DNA of 64,000 nt from assembly GCA_036262835.1 (NCBI GenBank), contig DATAID010000043.1:1-64000 (forward strand), given 5' to 3'. A model generated the notes under the pieces. The model searched no databases, was not told where the DNA came from, and was given only the letters and a program-made list of their open reading frames with translations. Shown one piece after another: positions 9,593 to 17,497 of this stretch. Both the position numbers and the translations under genes were made by a program. The first letter of the stretch is position 1, and every line of letters starts with the position of its first letter. The stretch is from RBG-16-66-20 sp036262835 (GTDB lineage Bacteria; Pseudomonadota; Gammaproteobacteria; Burkholderiales; SG8-39).

Positions 9593-10260
9593 GCGCGGCG
9601 CCGGTTGATCTCCTCGCCCGGCCAGGGCGCGAACGGCGGCTGGCGGCCGCACAGGCTCTCGAGCAGGGTGAGCTCGGCATCCGTGTGGTTGATGACCGGC
9701 GCCTCCATCAGCATCTGAGGCGCGCCTTTCGCCATCACGTAGCGCGGCTGCTCGTGGTGCGTGGTGCGCACGAGCTCCCGCGCCGAGGGATCCGCGCTGG
9801 AAACGATCTCCGCGGCCCCGTAGCAGGTGCACACGTAGGTTTTGTCTTGCGCGGCCTCGACGTAGAGACCCGTGCCGCGGATGCCGATGGTGGCGGTCGC
9901 GGTCTGCACGCGCTTGGGCTGGCCCGGCGTGAAGACCGAGAGCACCGCGCCCGTGAGGATGCGAAGGCCCGCGGCGATGAGCGAGTCCTTTTCGCCCTGG
10001 ATCTCGACCCGGGAGTTGGCGCGCACGAGGAAGGCGTCGCGACCGATGACGAAGGCGATCTCACTCCCCGGCCCGGTGGTGACGACATCGCCCGCCTTCA
10101 CGTCCATGCCGGCCTTCGCCGGCGTGCCGTTGATGCGCGCATCGCCCTTCACGTGGGCGATGCCCTTCTCCACGCCGCCGAGCGCGAGCGCCTCGCGCAG
10201 GAAGGCGAATTGAAGGGCGATGAGCGAGGCGCCTGAGAGCCACTCGCGTCTATTCGGCAT
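9586..10260 (-). CDS. FecR-domain protein with twin-arginine-like leader
   Basis: The 224-residue product begins MPNRREWLSGASLIAL, a twin-arginine-like signal (NRREWL followed by a short hydrophobic stretch). The body reads as a FecR domain: GDARINGTPAKAGMDVKAGDVV, then RANSRVEIQG and TATIGIRGTG, typical of the FecR beta-helical fold. No FecI-type sigma factor or TonB receptor lies nearby, so it is probably a stand-alone periplasmic FecR-like protein rather than an iron regulator. The ATG at 10260 was chosen because the leader starts there; it overlaps the preceding gene's end by 11 bases. Confidence 0.8.
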   Translation of the reverse strand: MPNRREWLSGASLIALQFAFLREALALGGVEKGIAHVKGDARINGTPAKAGMDVKAGDVVTTGPGSEIAFVIGRDAFLVRANSRVEIQGEKDSLIAAGLRILTGAVLSVFTPGQPKRVQTATATIGIRGTGLYVEAAQDKTYVCTCYGAAEIVSSADPSARELVRTTHHEQPRYVMAKGAPQMLMEAPVINHTDAELTLLESLCGRQPPFAPWPGEEINRRRAY

Positions 10261-10729
10261 TGGCCTGCTCCAGCATGGTTTCCTTTTCTTCCGCGGACGG
10301 CCAGGAATGATCGAACTGCCAGCCGTGCTGCGAGGCGATGCGCCGGCGCAATTCGTCCAGGAACCCGCCTTCGGCCGCCTCGACACTCGAGACAACTACG
10401 ACACAGGCCCCTACCGCGGATGCATCGCCCGCCGCCACGCGCCGGCCGCTCAGGAACACGTCATCGCCCTCGAGGTAGGCGCGCAGGCCCGCCGAGCGCA
10501 GCGCGGCGACGAGCGGCGAGAGCGCCCAGGCGCAGCGGCGCTGCGCATGCCCGGGCGCGAACTTGCGGGGCGCGACGATGGCCAGGAAGAGCTCGCCCTC
10601 CTCCGCCCGCCCCCAGAGCGCCGCGGGCGCCGAAAACTCGGTCTGCGCCTGCGCGAAGCCCGCCACCGCCGCGCGCAGGGCGGCGCGGCCTTCGGCCTCG
10701 AGGCGTATCCAGCGCGCGGCCGTCGCCAT
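10250..10729 (-). CDS. Lipoate/biotin ligase-like protein (tentative)
   Basis: This is a 159-residue cytosolic-looking protein. It contains GELFLAIVAPRKFAPGHAQRR and GDDVFLSGRRVAAGDAS, which loosely resemble the substrate-binding half of lipoate-protein ligase A or biotin ligase folds, but it lacks a clear RRxxGGG motif. The function is not established. The ATG at 10729 overlaps the stop of the polyphosphate phosphotransferase gene (TGATG). The frame stays open upstream through that gene, which matters for the possible slippage at the A9 tract (10741-10749). Confidence 0.5.
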   Translation of the reverse strand: MATAARWIRLEAEGRAALRAAVAGFAQAQTEFSAPAALWGRAEEGELFLAIVAPRKFAPGHAQRRCAWALSPLVAALRSAGLRAYLEGDDVFLSGRRVAAGDASAVGACVVVVSSVEAAEGGFLDELRRRIASQHGWQFDHSWPSAEEKETMLEQANAE

Positions 10730-12237
10730 CAGCGCCTGCCTTTTTTTTTCGGGACGCCTTCGAGCGCGTCCTCGACCGCGCGGCAGAGCGTCTTCAGCAC
10801 CTTGATGCGCGCGTGGTACTTGTTGTTCGCCTCGACCAGCGTCCAGGGCGCGATCGAGGTCGAGGTGCGGTCGACCATGTCGCACACCGCGCTCTCGTAG
10901 GCGCCCCACTTCTTGCGGTTGCGCCAGTCCTCTTCGGTGATCTTGAAGCGCTTGAAGGCGATCTGCTCGCGCCGCTTGAAGCGCCGCAGCTGCTCGTCCT
11001 TGCTGATGGCGAGCCAGAACTTGGCGAGCACCACGCCGTGGCGCGCGAGCGCCTGCTCGAAATCGTTGATCTCGGAGTAGGCGCGGATCCAGTCGGCCTC
11101 GGCGGCGATCTTTTCGACCCGCTCGACGAGCACCCGGCCGTACCACGAGCGATCGAAGAACGCGAAGCGGCCGCGCCGCGGCACGTGGCGCCAGAAGCGC
11201 CACAGATAGGGGCGCGCGCGCTCCTCCTCGCTCGGCGCCGCGATCGGAATGGTGGTGTAGCGGCGCGCATCGAGCGCCCCGGTGACGCGCCTCAACGCCC
11301 CGCCCTTGCCGGCGGCGTCGTTGCCCTCGAACACCGCCACGACCGAGATTTTGCGAAAGCGCGGATGGCGCGAGGCGACGGCGAGCCGCCCCTGCCATTT
11401 CTCGAGCTCCCGCTTGTACTCCTCCTTCGTCATCGGCTGGTCGAGCTCGAGCGCGCGCAGCACATTGAGCCGGTCGACCGGCGCGGGCAGCGGCGGAATG
11501 CGGTCCGCGCCGCGCTTGGGCGTCTTCTCGGCAAGGCGCTCGCGCACCGAGGCGAGCAGGTGCCGGCAGACGGTGAGCGTGCGGTAGCGCGCGTTCGCGC
11601 CCGGCACCACGACCCAGGGCGCCTGCGCGGTCGAGGTCTTGCGCAGGAACGGGTCGCACACCTTGATGAACTTCCTGTAGAGCTTGAAGTACTTCCAGTC
11701 GAGGTCGGACACGCGCCAGCGCGTCTTCGGGTCGGCCTCGAGCTCCTTCAGGCGCTTCCTCTGCTGGCGGCGCGAGAGGTGAAACCAGTACTTGAGGATG
11801 AGCACGCCTTCGTCGGAGAGCATCTTCTCCAGGCGCTGGATCTCGCCGATCTCGCGCTGGAACTCGCCGTCGCCCATGTCGCCGAGCACGCGCTGCAGCA
11901 CCGGGTCGGTGTGCCAGGCGCCGAAGAAAATGCCGATCTTTCCGCGCGGCGGCATCGCGCGCCAGTAGCGGTATTGCGAGGGCCGCTCGCGCTCCTCGTC
12001 CGAGGGCTCGGCAAACGCGCTCGTCACGATGTGGCGCGGGTCCATCCACTCGTTCAGCTGGTTCACGGTTTCGCTCTTGCCGGCGCCCTCGACGCCGGCG
12101 ATCACCACCAGCACCGGAAAGCGCCCGTCCTGCTTGAGGTCGTACTGCGCCTGCAGCAGCGCCTGGCGCAGCTTCAGCGACTCGCGCTTGTAGGCGGCCT
12201 TGTCGACGCGATGCTTCAGGTTCGCCGACTCGAACAT
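10729..12237 (-). CDS. pap: Polyphosphate:AMP phosphotransferase (double-domain PPK2)
   Basis: This PPK2-family enzyme transfers phosphate from polyphosphate to AMP, giving ADP. It has two fused PPK2 domains in 502 residues, the layout of class II enzymes such as Pseudomonas PAP. Each half has a Walker A loop: GVEGAGKS at 48-55 and GNDAAGKGG at 305-313. Each half also has the DR/DxxR-type lid region (PRGKIGIFFGAW; PRRGRFAFFDRSWYGR). The second half is closer to the catalytic consensus. An A9 run lies just before the stop, and the next gene starts inside it. Confidence 0.93.
   Translation of the reverse strand: MFESANLKHRVDKAAYKRESLKLRQALLQAQYDLKQDGRFPVLVVIAGVEGAGKSETVNQLNEWMDPRHIVTSAFAEPSDEERERPSQYRYWRAMPPRGKIGIFFGAWHTDPVLQRVLGDMGDGEFQREIGEIQRLEKMLSDEGVLILKYWFHLSRRQQRKRLKELEADPKTRWRVSDLDWKYFKLYRKFIKVCDPFLRKTSTAQAPWVVVPGANARYRTLTVCRHLLASVRERLAEKTPKRGADRIPPLPAPVDRLNVLRALELDQPMTKEEYKRELEKWQGRLAVASRHPRFRKISVVAVFEGNDAAGKGGALRRVTGALDARRYTTIPIAAPSEEERARPYLWRFWRHVPRRGRFAFFDRSWYGRVLVERVEKIAAEADWIRAYSEINDFEQALARHGVVLAKFWLAISKDEQLRRFKRREQIAFKRFKITEEDWRNRKKWGAYESAVCDMVDRTSTSIAPWTLVEANNKYHARIKVLKTLCRAVEDALEGVPKKKGRR
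10741..10749 (-). other. A9 homopolymer tract at the 3' end of the PPK2 gene
   Basis: On the coding strand nine consecutive A (three Lys codons) occur ten bases before the TGATG overlap. The downstream gene's frame is open across this tract, so one extra A in the mRNA, or a -1 ribosome shift, would fuse the two products. This is a sequence observation only. Confidence 0.6.
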
Positions 12238-12247
12238 CGCGGGGAAG

Positions 12248-12478
12248 CTATTTCTTCTTCAGCAGGAACGTGAATTCGCCGTTCGCCTCGCTGTGCGAGA
12301 CGAGGGTGTGGCCGGTCTGCTTCGCGAAGTTCTGGAAATCCTTGACCGCCCCGGGATCGGTGGCGACGATCTTGAGCACCTGCCCGGACTGAATCCCGCC
12401 GAGCGCCTTCTTGGTGCGCAGGATCGGCAGCGGGCAATTCAGCCCGCGCGTGTCGAGTTCCTGATCGTGCGGCTGCAT
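12248..12478 (-). CDS. TusA-family sulfurtransferase-like protein
   Basis: This 76-residue protein has the TusA/SirA fold signature LDTRGLNCPLPILRTKKAL, with the active-site Cys15 in CPLP. The family carries persulfide sulfur for tRNA thiolation, cofactor synthesis or, in sulfur oxidisers, cytoplasmic sulfur trafficking. The sox genes 4 kb away make a sulfur-metabolism role possible, but the Tus/Dsr/Hdr partners are not present here. It lies 10 bases upstream of the PPK2 gene on the same strand and is divergent from chrB. Confidence 0.9.
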   Translation of the reverse strand: MQPHDQELDTRGLNCPLPILRTKKALGGIQSGQVLKIVATDPGAVKDFQNFAKQTGHTLVSHSEANGEFTFLLKKK

Positions 12479-12539
12479 GTTTCTCTATGTGACGTAGTGT
12501 GAAGTATTGCGCGGCTAATCTAACACGCTCCGGCTGGGC

Positions 12540-12545
12540 TATTAT
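12540..12545 (+). promoter_or_regulatory. Possible -10 element for chrB
   Basis: TATTAT lies 7 bases before the chrB ATG, and no convincing -35 box or ribosome site is visible. If real, the transcript would be almost leaderless. The 74-base gap 12479-12552 must also hold the promoter for the divergent tusA-like gene. Confidence 0.25.
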
Positions 12546-12552
12546 CGCGCGC

Positions 12553-13500
12553 ATGCCGGCCGAGAACGATCGCTGGCTTGCGCTCATCGCGAGCCTGCCG
12601 ACCGAAGACCCTGCTGCGCGCATGCGCGTCCTACGCACACTCGAGTCGCTCGGTGCGGCGGTCGTGCGCGAGGGCGCCTATCTGCTTCCCGACACCGAGT
12701 CCTCGCGCAAGGGGCTCGAGGCGCTCGCCGGCTACATCCAGAAAGGCGCCGGGCACGGCCTCGTCCTGCAGGTCGCGCCGCTCACCGAGGCGCAGCAGAA
12801 GGGCTTTCGCGGGCTTTTCGATCGCAGCGCGCGCTACGAGGAGCTGATCAAGGTCATCGAGAGCCTGAAGGTGGGCTTCGGCATCGCCGACCCGAGCGCG
12901 ATCGGCCACGTGCTGCACCGGCAGCGGCGCGAGTTCGACGCCATCAGCGCGCTCGACTTCTTCCCGAACGAGGTGCGCGCGCGCGCCGAGGGCGCGCTCG
13001 CCGCGGCCGACGAGGAAGTGCGCAAAATGATGTTCCCGACCCAGACACAGGGCGGCTTGAAGCCCGGCGAGTCGCTGCTGCGCCGCGTCTGGGTGACGCG
13101 CCGCCCGCCCTGGGCCGACCGCCTCGCCTGCGCCTGGCTCATCCGGCGCTTCCTCGATCCGGAGGGCTCGGTGGCGTGGCTCGAGAAAACCCAGGAATGC
13201 CCGCCCGGCGTGGTCGGCTTCGCGTTCGACGGCGCGCGCTTCGGCAACAGCGCGACGCGCGTCACCTTCGAAGAAATGCTCCAGCAGTTCAACCTCGCCG
13301 GCAACGGGGCCCTGGCCAAGATCGGCGGCATCGTCCACTACCTCGAGGTGGGCGACAACCAGGTCGCGGAAGCCGCGGGCGTGAAGACGCTGCTCCAGGG
13401 CGCCGCGCGGCGCGCGGGCAGCGACGATGAGTTGCTGGAGGAGGCGGAAAAGACGTTCGACCTGCTTTACGAGGCCTACTTCGAGACGGCCAAGAAGTAG
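12553..13500 (+). CDS. chrB: ChrB-like chromate resistance protein
   Basis: The 315-residue protein has an N-terminal ChrB domain (LRTLESLGAAVVREGAYLLP, residues about 18-37) and a C-terminal chromate-resistance exported-type domain (VTRRPPWADRLACAWLIRRFLDP, about 180-205, and a Cys-containing QECPPGVVGFAFDGARF). ChrB is known as a chromate-responsive regulator or accessory protein for the ChrA efflux pump, but no chrA lies in the window. The ATG at 12553 was preferred over one at 12499 because homology-like sequence begins after it. Confidence 0.85.
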   Translation: MPAENDRWLALIASLPTEDPAARMRVLRTLESLGAAVVREGAYLLPDTESSRKGLEALAGYIQKGAGHGLVLQVAPLTEAQQKGFRGLFDRSARYEELIKVIESLKVGFGIADPSAIGHVLHRQRREFDAISALDFFPNEVRARAEGALAAADEEVRKMMFPTQTQGGLKPGESLLRRVWVTRRPPWADRLACAWLIRRFLDPEGSVAWLEKTQECPPGVVGFAFDGARFGNSATRVTFEEMLQQFNLAGNGALAKIGGIVHYLEVGDNQVAEAAGVKTLLQGAARRAGSDDELLEEAEKTFDLLYEAYFETAKK

Positions 13501-13504
13501 CTCG

Positions 13505-14131
13505 ATGCTCAAGCAGCGCGGCGAAAAGCAGGCGGACGGGAAATGGTTCCTCCCGCCCTCGGAGCGCAACAAAGGGCCGATCCTCGAAGTTCTTTCGCGC
13601 GTCCTGCCCAAGCGGGGCGTCGTGCTGGAGATCGCGAGCGGAACAGGACAGCACGTCGTCCATTTCGCCAAGGCCCTCCCGGGCCTCACCTGGCAGCCGT
13701 CCGATCCGGATGCGGAGCTTCTCCGATCCATTGCGCTGCGCGTGAAGGAGTCGCAGCTCGCGAACGTCAAGCCGCCCGTCAAGCTGGACGTGATGAGTCG
13801 CTCCTGGCCCCTGCAGGCCGCCGATGCGATCGTGTGCATCAACATGATTCACGTGGCGCCCTGGTCCGCCACGCCGGCGCTGCTCGAAGGCTCCAAGGCG
13901 TTGCTTCCGAGCGGGAACGTCCTCTTCTTGTACGGACCTTACCGGCGCCTCGGCCGGTACAGCTCCACGAATGATGAGAAGTTCGATGCCGATCTTCATG
14001 CGCAGAATCGCGACTGGGGGCTTCGCGATCTCGAGACGGTCTCCGAGGCGGCTGCTTCGTCCGGATTCACGCTGGCCGAGATCGTCGACATGCCGGCCAA
14101 CAACTTCAGCCTGGTTTTCAAGCGGACGTAA
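13505..14131 (+). CDS. DUF938-type SAM-dependent methyltransferase
   Basis: The 208-residue protein opens with a typical DUF938 start (QADGKWFLPPSERNKGPIL). The SAM-binding glycine loop VLEIASGTGQHVVHF is near residues 41-55, and INMIHVAPW follows around the fourth strand. The substrate of this family is unknown. It starts 4 bases after chrB and is likely co-transcribed. Confidence 0.9.
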   Translation: MLKQRGEKQADGKWFLPPSERNKGPILEVLSRVLPKRGVVLEIASGTGQHVVHFAKALPGLTWQPSDPDAELLRSIALRVKESQLANVKPPVKLDVMSRSWPLQAADAIVCINMIHVAPWSATPALLEGSKALLPSGNVLFLYGPYRRLGRYSSTNDEKFDADLHAQNRDWGLRDLETVSEAAASSGFTLAEIVDMPANNFSLVFKRT

Positions 14132-14168
14132 AGCAGCAATGCGCACGCCCGTTGCTCCGCTCCGCTAG

Positions 14169-14720
14169 GTGGCCCTTACATCGACGGTCTATCACTTCGA
14201 GGTCCGGCTCTCGGACGTGGACCGCGGCGTCTATGAGACGCTCTCCTTCAAGGCCGCGCGCCATCCGTCGGAAACCGCCGAGAACCTGGCGGTGCGCTCG
14301 CTCGCTTATTGCCTCGAGTTCACCGAGGGCCTTTCGTTCTCGCGCGGGATTTCCGAGCCCGACGAGCCGGCGCTCGCCGCGCGCGACCTGACCGGGGTGC
14401 TTCAGGCCTGGATCGACACCGGCTCGCCCGACGCGGCGCGCCTGCACAGGGCAAGCAAGGCCGCGCCCAGGGTGGCCGTATACACCCACAAGCCGCCGGA
14501 CGCTTTACTGAAGAGCCTTGAGGGAGAAAAGATCCACCGCGCGGACAAATTGGAGCTGTACGCCTTCGAGCCGGGCTTCATCGACGACTTCGTCCGGCGC
14601 ATGGAACGGCGCACGAGCTTCGATCTCTCGGTCACCGCAGGCCATCTTTATCTGACGGTGGGCGGGGAAACGCTCTCGGGCGCGGTCACCCGCCTCGCCC
14701 TGCCGGCTGTCAGCGGTTAA
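14169..14720 (+). CDS. YaeQ family protein
   Basis: The 183-residue product matches YaeQ along its whole length: it starts (V)ALTSTVYHFEVRLSDVDRGVYE and has HPSETAENLAVR and FIDDFVRRMERRT. YaeQ has a PD-(D/E)xK-like fold and was once linked to hemolysin expression, but its molecular role is unknown. The GTG start at 14169 gives the standard length. It converges on the M48 protease gene with 6 bases between stops. Confidence 0.93.
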   Translation: MALTSTVYHFEVRLSDVDRGVYETLSFKAARHPSETAENLAVRSLAYCLEFTEGLSFSRGISEPDEPALAARDLTGVLQAWIDTGSPDAARLHRASKAAPRVAVYTHKPPDALLKSLEGEKIHRADKLELYAFEPGFIDDFVRRMERRTSFDLSVTAGHLYLTVGGETLSGAVTRLALPAVSG

Positions 14721-14726
14721 AACCTT

Positions 14727-16196
14727 TTAGCGCTGCTTCTTCTCGTCCGCCATCTCGCGCTGATGCTGGGCGCGTAGCTCTTTCAGGCGCGCTTCCACAA
14801 CCGAAAGGTCATAGAAGTTGCCTTCGCCCGAGCTCTGCGCCAACTGCAGCTGCTCGATCGCCGCGGGCAGGCTGCCGCGAAGCGCATAGACCTCGGCTTG
14901 CGCCTGGTGCTGCAGCAGCCGCTTGCCCTGCGCGGCGTAGGCGCGGGCGCGCGCTTCGTGCAGGCGCACATCGCGCGGATAGAAGCGCAGCGGCTCGGCG
15001 ATCGCGTTGATCACGTCCTCCGGGCGGTTCATTTCCTGGAGCAGGTCGAGGTTGGCGTAGAGGACCGCGCGGCTCTGCGGATAGCGCGCCCGCGAGGCCT
15101 TGAGGACCGCGAGCGCGCCCGCGTTGTCGCCCTCGGCCGCCCTGGCGCGCGCCTCCAGCGTGTCGATCATCGGGCTCGCCACTTTCATGGCGCGCAGCCG
15201 GGCGACCTCGGCCTCGGCCGCTTTCGGCTCCTTGGCGCGCATGAGCGCGACCGCCAGGCCGTAACGCGCGCCGGGCTCGGTGGCGAAGCGCCGGTCCTTC
15301 ACCGCTTCGCTGAAGAGGCGCACCGCGTCGCGCGGGTCGGGCGCCTCGGCCCGCACCTTGGCGCGCACGAGGTGGTACTCGATCGCGTCGGCGTGCTGAC
15401 GGTAAGGCATCGAAGCGGCGCGCGCCTCGGCGTCCGCGATCCGCTCGGAGGTCACCGGGTGGCTGCGCAGGTAGCCGGGCGTCTTGCCGTCATCGAAGAC
15501 GCGCGCGTAACGCTGCAGCTTCTCGAAGAAGACGCCCATCGCGCGCACGTCGAAGCCGGAGCCGGTGAGCGTCTGAAAGCCGATGCGGTCGGCCTCGCGC
15601 TCGAAATCGCGGCTGAAGGCGAGCTGGCCCTGGATCGCCGCGCCCTGCACCGCCATCGCCGCGCCGCCGGCGATGTCCGGCCGCGAGCGCGCGAAGAGGA
15701 TCGCCGCCGCCGTGGCAATCATCATCGGCATCGCCATCTGCTTCTGCAGCCCGATCTGGCGCGCGATGTGGCGCTGGGTGACGTGCGCCATCTCGTGCCC
15801 GAGCACCGAGGCGATCTCGGATTCGTTGTCGGAGGCGCTGATGAGGCCGGTGTGCACGCCGATATAGCCGCCGGGAAGCGCGAACGCGTTGATGGTCGAG
15901 TCCTTGATCGCGAAAAGCTCGAAGTCCTGGCGCGCGCCCGGCGGCGCGCCCTCCGTGAGCCGCGCGGCGAGGCCGTTGAGGTACTCGGCGATCTCGGGAT
16001 CGTCGAGGTACGCCGGATCGCGCCGGATGTCGCGCATGACCGTCTCGCCGATGCGGCGCTCGGCCTGCGGCGGCAGCTCGGAGGCGCCGTTGTCGCCCAG
16101 GTCCGGAAGCTGCGACTGGAACTGGCCGAGCGCGGGCAGGGGAAACGCGGGCGCGATAGCGAGGGAAAACCCCAGCAGCCATGCGGGAAAACGCAT
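14727..16196 (-). CDS. BepA-like M48 periplasmic metalloprotease with TPR region
   Basis: The 489-residue protein has an N-terminal signal peptide (about 1-25). The M48 zinc motif HEMAH is at residues 134-138, with the third zinc ligand Glu201 in EADRIG. The C-terminal half (about 260-489) is helical and TPR-like. This is the layout of BepA/YfgC, an outer-membrane quality-control protease that acts on the BAM and LPS-assembly machinery. Start ATG at 16196, immediately before the signal sequence. It is divergent from moaC. Confidence 0.92.
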   Translation of the reverse strand: MRFPAWLLGFSLAIAPAFPLPALGQFQSQLPDLGDNGASELPPQAERRIGETVMRDIRRDPAYLDDPEIAEYLNGLAARLTEGAPPGARQDFELFAIKDSTINAFALPGGYIGVHTGLISASDNESEIASVLGHEMAHVTQRHIARQIGLQKQMAMPMMIATAAAILFARSRPDIAGGAAMAVQGAAIQGQLAFSRDFEREADRIGFQTLTGSGFDVRAMGVFFEKLQRYARVFDDGKTPGYLRSHPVTSERIADAEARAASMPYRQHADAIEYHLVRAKVRAEAPDPRDAVRLFSEAVKDRRFATEPGARYGLAVALMRAKEPKAAEAEVARLRAMKVASPMIDTLEARARAAEGDNAGALAVLKASRARYPQSRAVLYANLDLLQEMNRPEDVINAIAEPLRFYPRDVRLHEARARAYAAQGKRLLQHQAQAEVYALRGSLPAAIEQLQLAQSSGEGNFYDLSVVEARLKELRAQHQREMADEKKQR

Positions 16197-16235
16197 GCGT
16201 TTATGATACCGTCCCGTCGCCTCGAGTTCCTCATC

Positions 16236-16240
16236 GGAGA
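16236..16240 (+). promoter_or_regulatory. Ribosome binding site that selects the moaC TTG start
   Basis: GGAGA sits 7 bases before a TTG codon at 16248. The protein from that TTG begins (L)ARKLAAQLTHF and matches the usual MoaC N-terminus. The upstream ATG at 16203 has no such site and would leave only 6 bases to the divergent protease start. Confidence 0.65.
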
Positions 16241-16247
16241 CCCTGAC

Positions 16248-16739
16248 TTGGCACGCAAGCTCGCCGCGCAGCTCACGCACTTCGACCGCAAAGGCCGCGC
16301 GCACATGGTGGACGTGGGCGCCAAGGACGAAACGCATCGCATCGCGGTCGCCTCGGGCCGCATCTCGATGCGCCCGGCCACCTTCCGCACCATCGTCGAG
16401 GGCGGCGCGAAAAAGGGCGACGTGCTCGGCGTGGCGCGGCTTGCCGCCATCCAGGCGGCCAAGCAGACCGCGGCGCTCATTCCGCTCGCGCACCCGATCG
16501 CGCTCACGCGCGTGGCGGCCGACTTCAGGTTCGACGCGGCGAAGAGCGAGATCACGCTCGTCGCGACCGTCGAGTGCCGCGGCCGCACCGGCGTGGAGAT
16601 GGAGGCGCTCACGGCGGCGGCGGTGGGCCTGCTCACGGTCTACGACATGGTGAAAGCGACCGACCGCGGCATGACCATCCGCAAGATCCGCCTCGAGGAG
16701 AAGTCCGGCGGCAAATCCGGGCACTACAAACGCAGATAA
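16248..16739 (+). CDS. moaC: Cyclic pyranopterin monophosphate synthase
   Basis: MoaC works with MoaA to convert GTP to cyclic pyranopterin monophosphate in molybdenum-cofactor synthesis. The sequence has the family start QLTHFDRKGRAHMVDVG, the core IPLAHPIALT and the C-terminal MVKATDRGMTI segment with active-site Lys and Asp. Length from the TTG is 163 residues, close to the usual 160; an alternative ATG at 16203 would add 15. It is followed after 9 bases by soxY, so moaC may share a transcript with the sox genes. Confidence 0.93.
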   Translation: MARKLAAQLTHFDRKGRAHMVDVGAKDETHRIAVASGRISMRPATFRTIVEGGAKKGDVLGVARLAAIQAAKQTAALIPLAHPIALTRVAADFRFDAAKSEITLVATVECRGRTGVEMEALTAAAVGLLTVYDMVKATDRGMTIRKIRLEEKSGGKSGHYKRR

Positions 16740-16748
16740 AATAGCGCC

Positions 16749-17183
16749 ATGAATCCCTTTCGCAGAAAGACCCTGGCCGCGCTGGCCCTGCTGCTGGTGC
16801 CGCTGCGCGCGCTCGCGGCCTGGAACAAGGAGGCGTTCGGGGCGAAAAGCGCCGGCGAGGCCCTGAAGAGCCTGGGCATCGGCGCGAGCGCCGACTCGAA
16901 GGACATCCTGATCGAGGCGCCGCAGATCGCCGAGAACGGCGCGGTGGTGCCGGTCGAGATCACGAGCAACGTGCCCGGCACGCGCTCGATCGCGGTGGTG
17001 GTCGAGAAGAATCCGTTTCCGCTGGTGGCCAAATTCGATTTTTCTGAAAGCGCCCTGCCCTTCGTGAAGGTGAACGTGAAGGTGGGCGAATCCTCGTTCG
17101 TGCGCGCGATCGCCGAGGCGGGCGGCAAGTACTACACGGCATCGCGCGAGGTCAAAGTGACCATCGGCGGCTGCGGAGGCTGA
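16749..17183 (+). CDS. soxY: Thiosulfate oxidation carrier SoxY
   Basis: SoxY holds the sulfur substrate covalently during periplasmic thiosulfate oxidation. The 144-residue precursor has a twin-arginine-like leader (FRRKTLAALALLL, residues 4-16) and ends in the swinging-arm motif GGCGG, with the carrier Cys at 142. It is first of four tightly spaced sox genes and one base from soxZ. Confidence 0.96.
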   Translation: MNPFRRKTLAALALLLVPLRALAAWNKEAFGAKSAGEALKSLGIGASADSKDILIEAPQIAENGAVVPVEITSNVPGTRSIAVVVEKNPFPLVAKFDFSESALPFVKVNVKVGESSFVRAIAEAGGKYYTASREVKVTIGGCGG

Positions 17184-17184
17184 C

Positions 17185-17496
17185 ATGGCAGACCCGATGA
17201 AGATCCGCACGACCGTGGGCGCCGAGTACACCGAGGTGCGCGTGCTCATGGTGCATCCGATGGAAACCGGCCAGCGTAAGGACTCGGGCGGCAACCTGAT
17301 CCCGATCCATTTCATCCAGGAAATGAGCGTCAAGCTAAACGGCAAGACCGTGCTCGAGGGCCAGATCAGCCAGGCCGTGTCGAGGAATCCGGTGTTCTCG
17401 TTCCGCCTGAAGGGCGCGAAATCGGGCGACAAGCTCGAGATCGCGTGGCTCGACAACCGCGGCGAGCGCAACCGCACCGAGACGGCGATCGCCTGA
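17185..17496 (+). CDS. soxZ: SoxY-binding protein SoxZ
   Basis: The 103-residue protein forms the SoxYZ heterodimer. It has the immunoglobulin-like SoxZ fold pattern: MKIRTTVGAEYTEVRVLM, MVHPMETG and NPVFSFRLKGAKSGDKL. There is no leader, as expected, since SoxZ is co-exported with SoxY. It lies between soxY (1 base) and soxA (1 base). Confidence 0.97.
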   Translation: MADPMKIRTTVGAEYTEVRVLMVHPMETGQRKDSGGNLIPIHFIQEMSVKLNGKTVLEGQISQAVSRNPVFSFRLKGAKSGDKLEIAWLDNRGERNRTETAIA

Positions 17497-17497
17497 A

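Noticed and set aside
12248..12478. Assigning the TusA-like gene as part of a sulfur-oxidation Dsr/Hdr system
   Set aside because: No dsr, hdr or rhd-tusA-dsrE2 partner is present nearby, and TusA-like proteins have several other roles.
14700..14750. Imperfect hairpin between the yaeQ and M48 protease stops
   Set aside because: The arms are only 4-5 bases with mismatches, and there is no convincing T-tract.
14898..16739. Long plus-strand frame leading into moaC
   Set aside because: The upstream part is antisense to the M48 protease. MoaC homology begins only after 16248.
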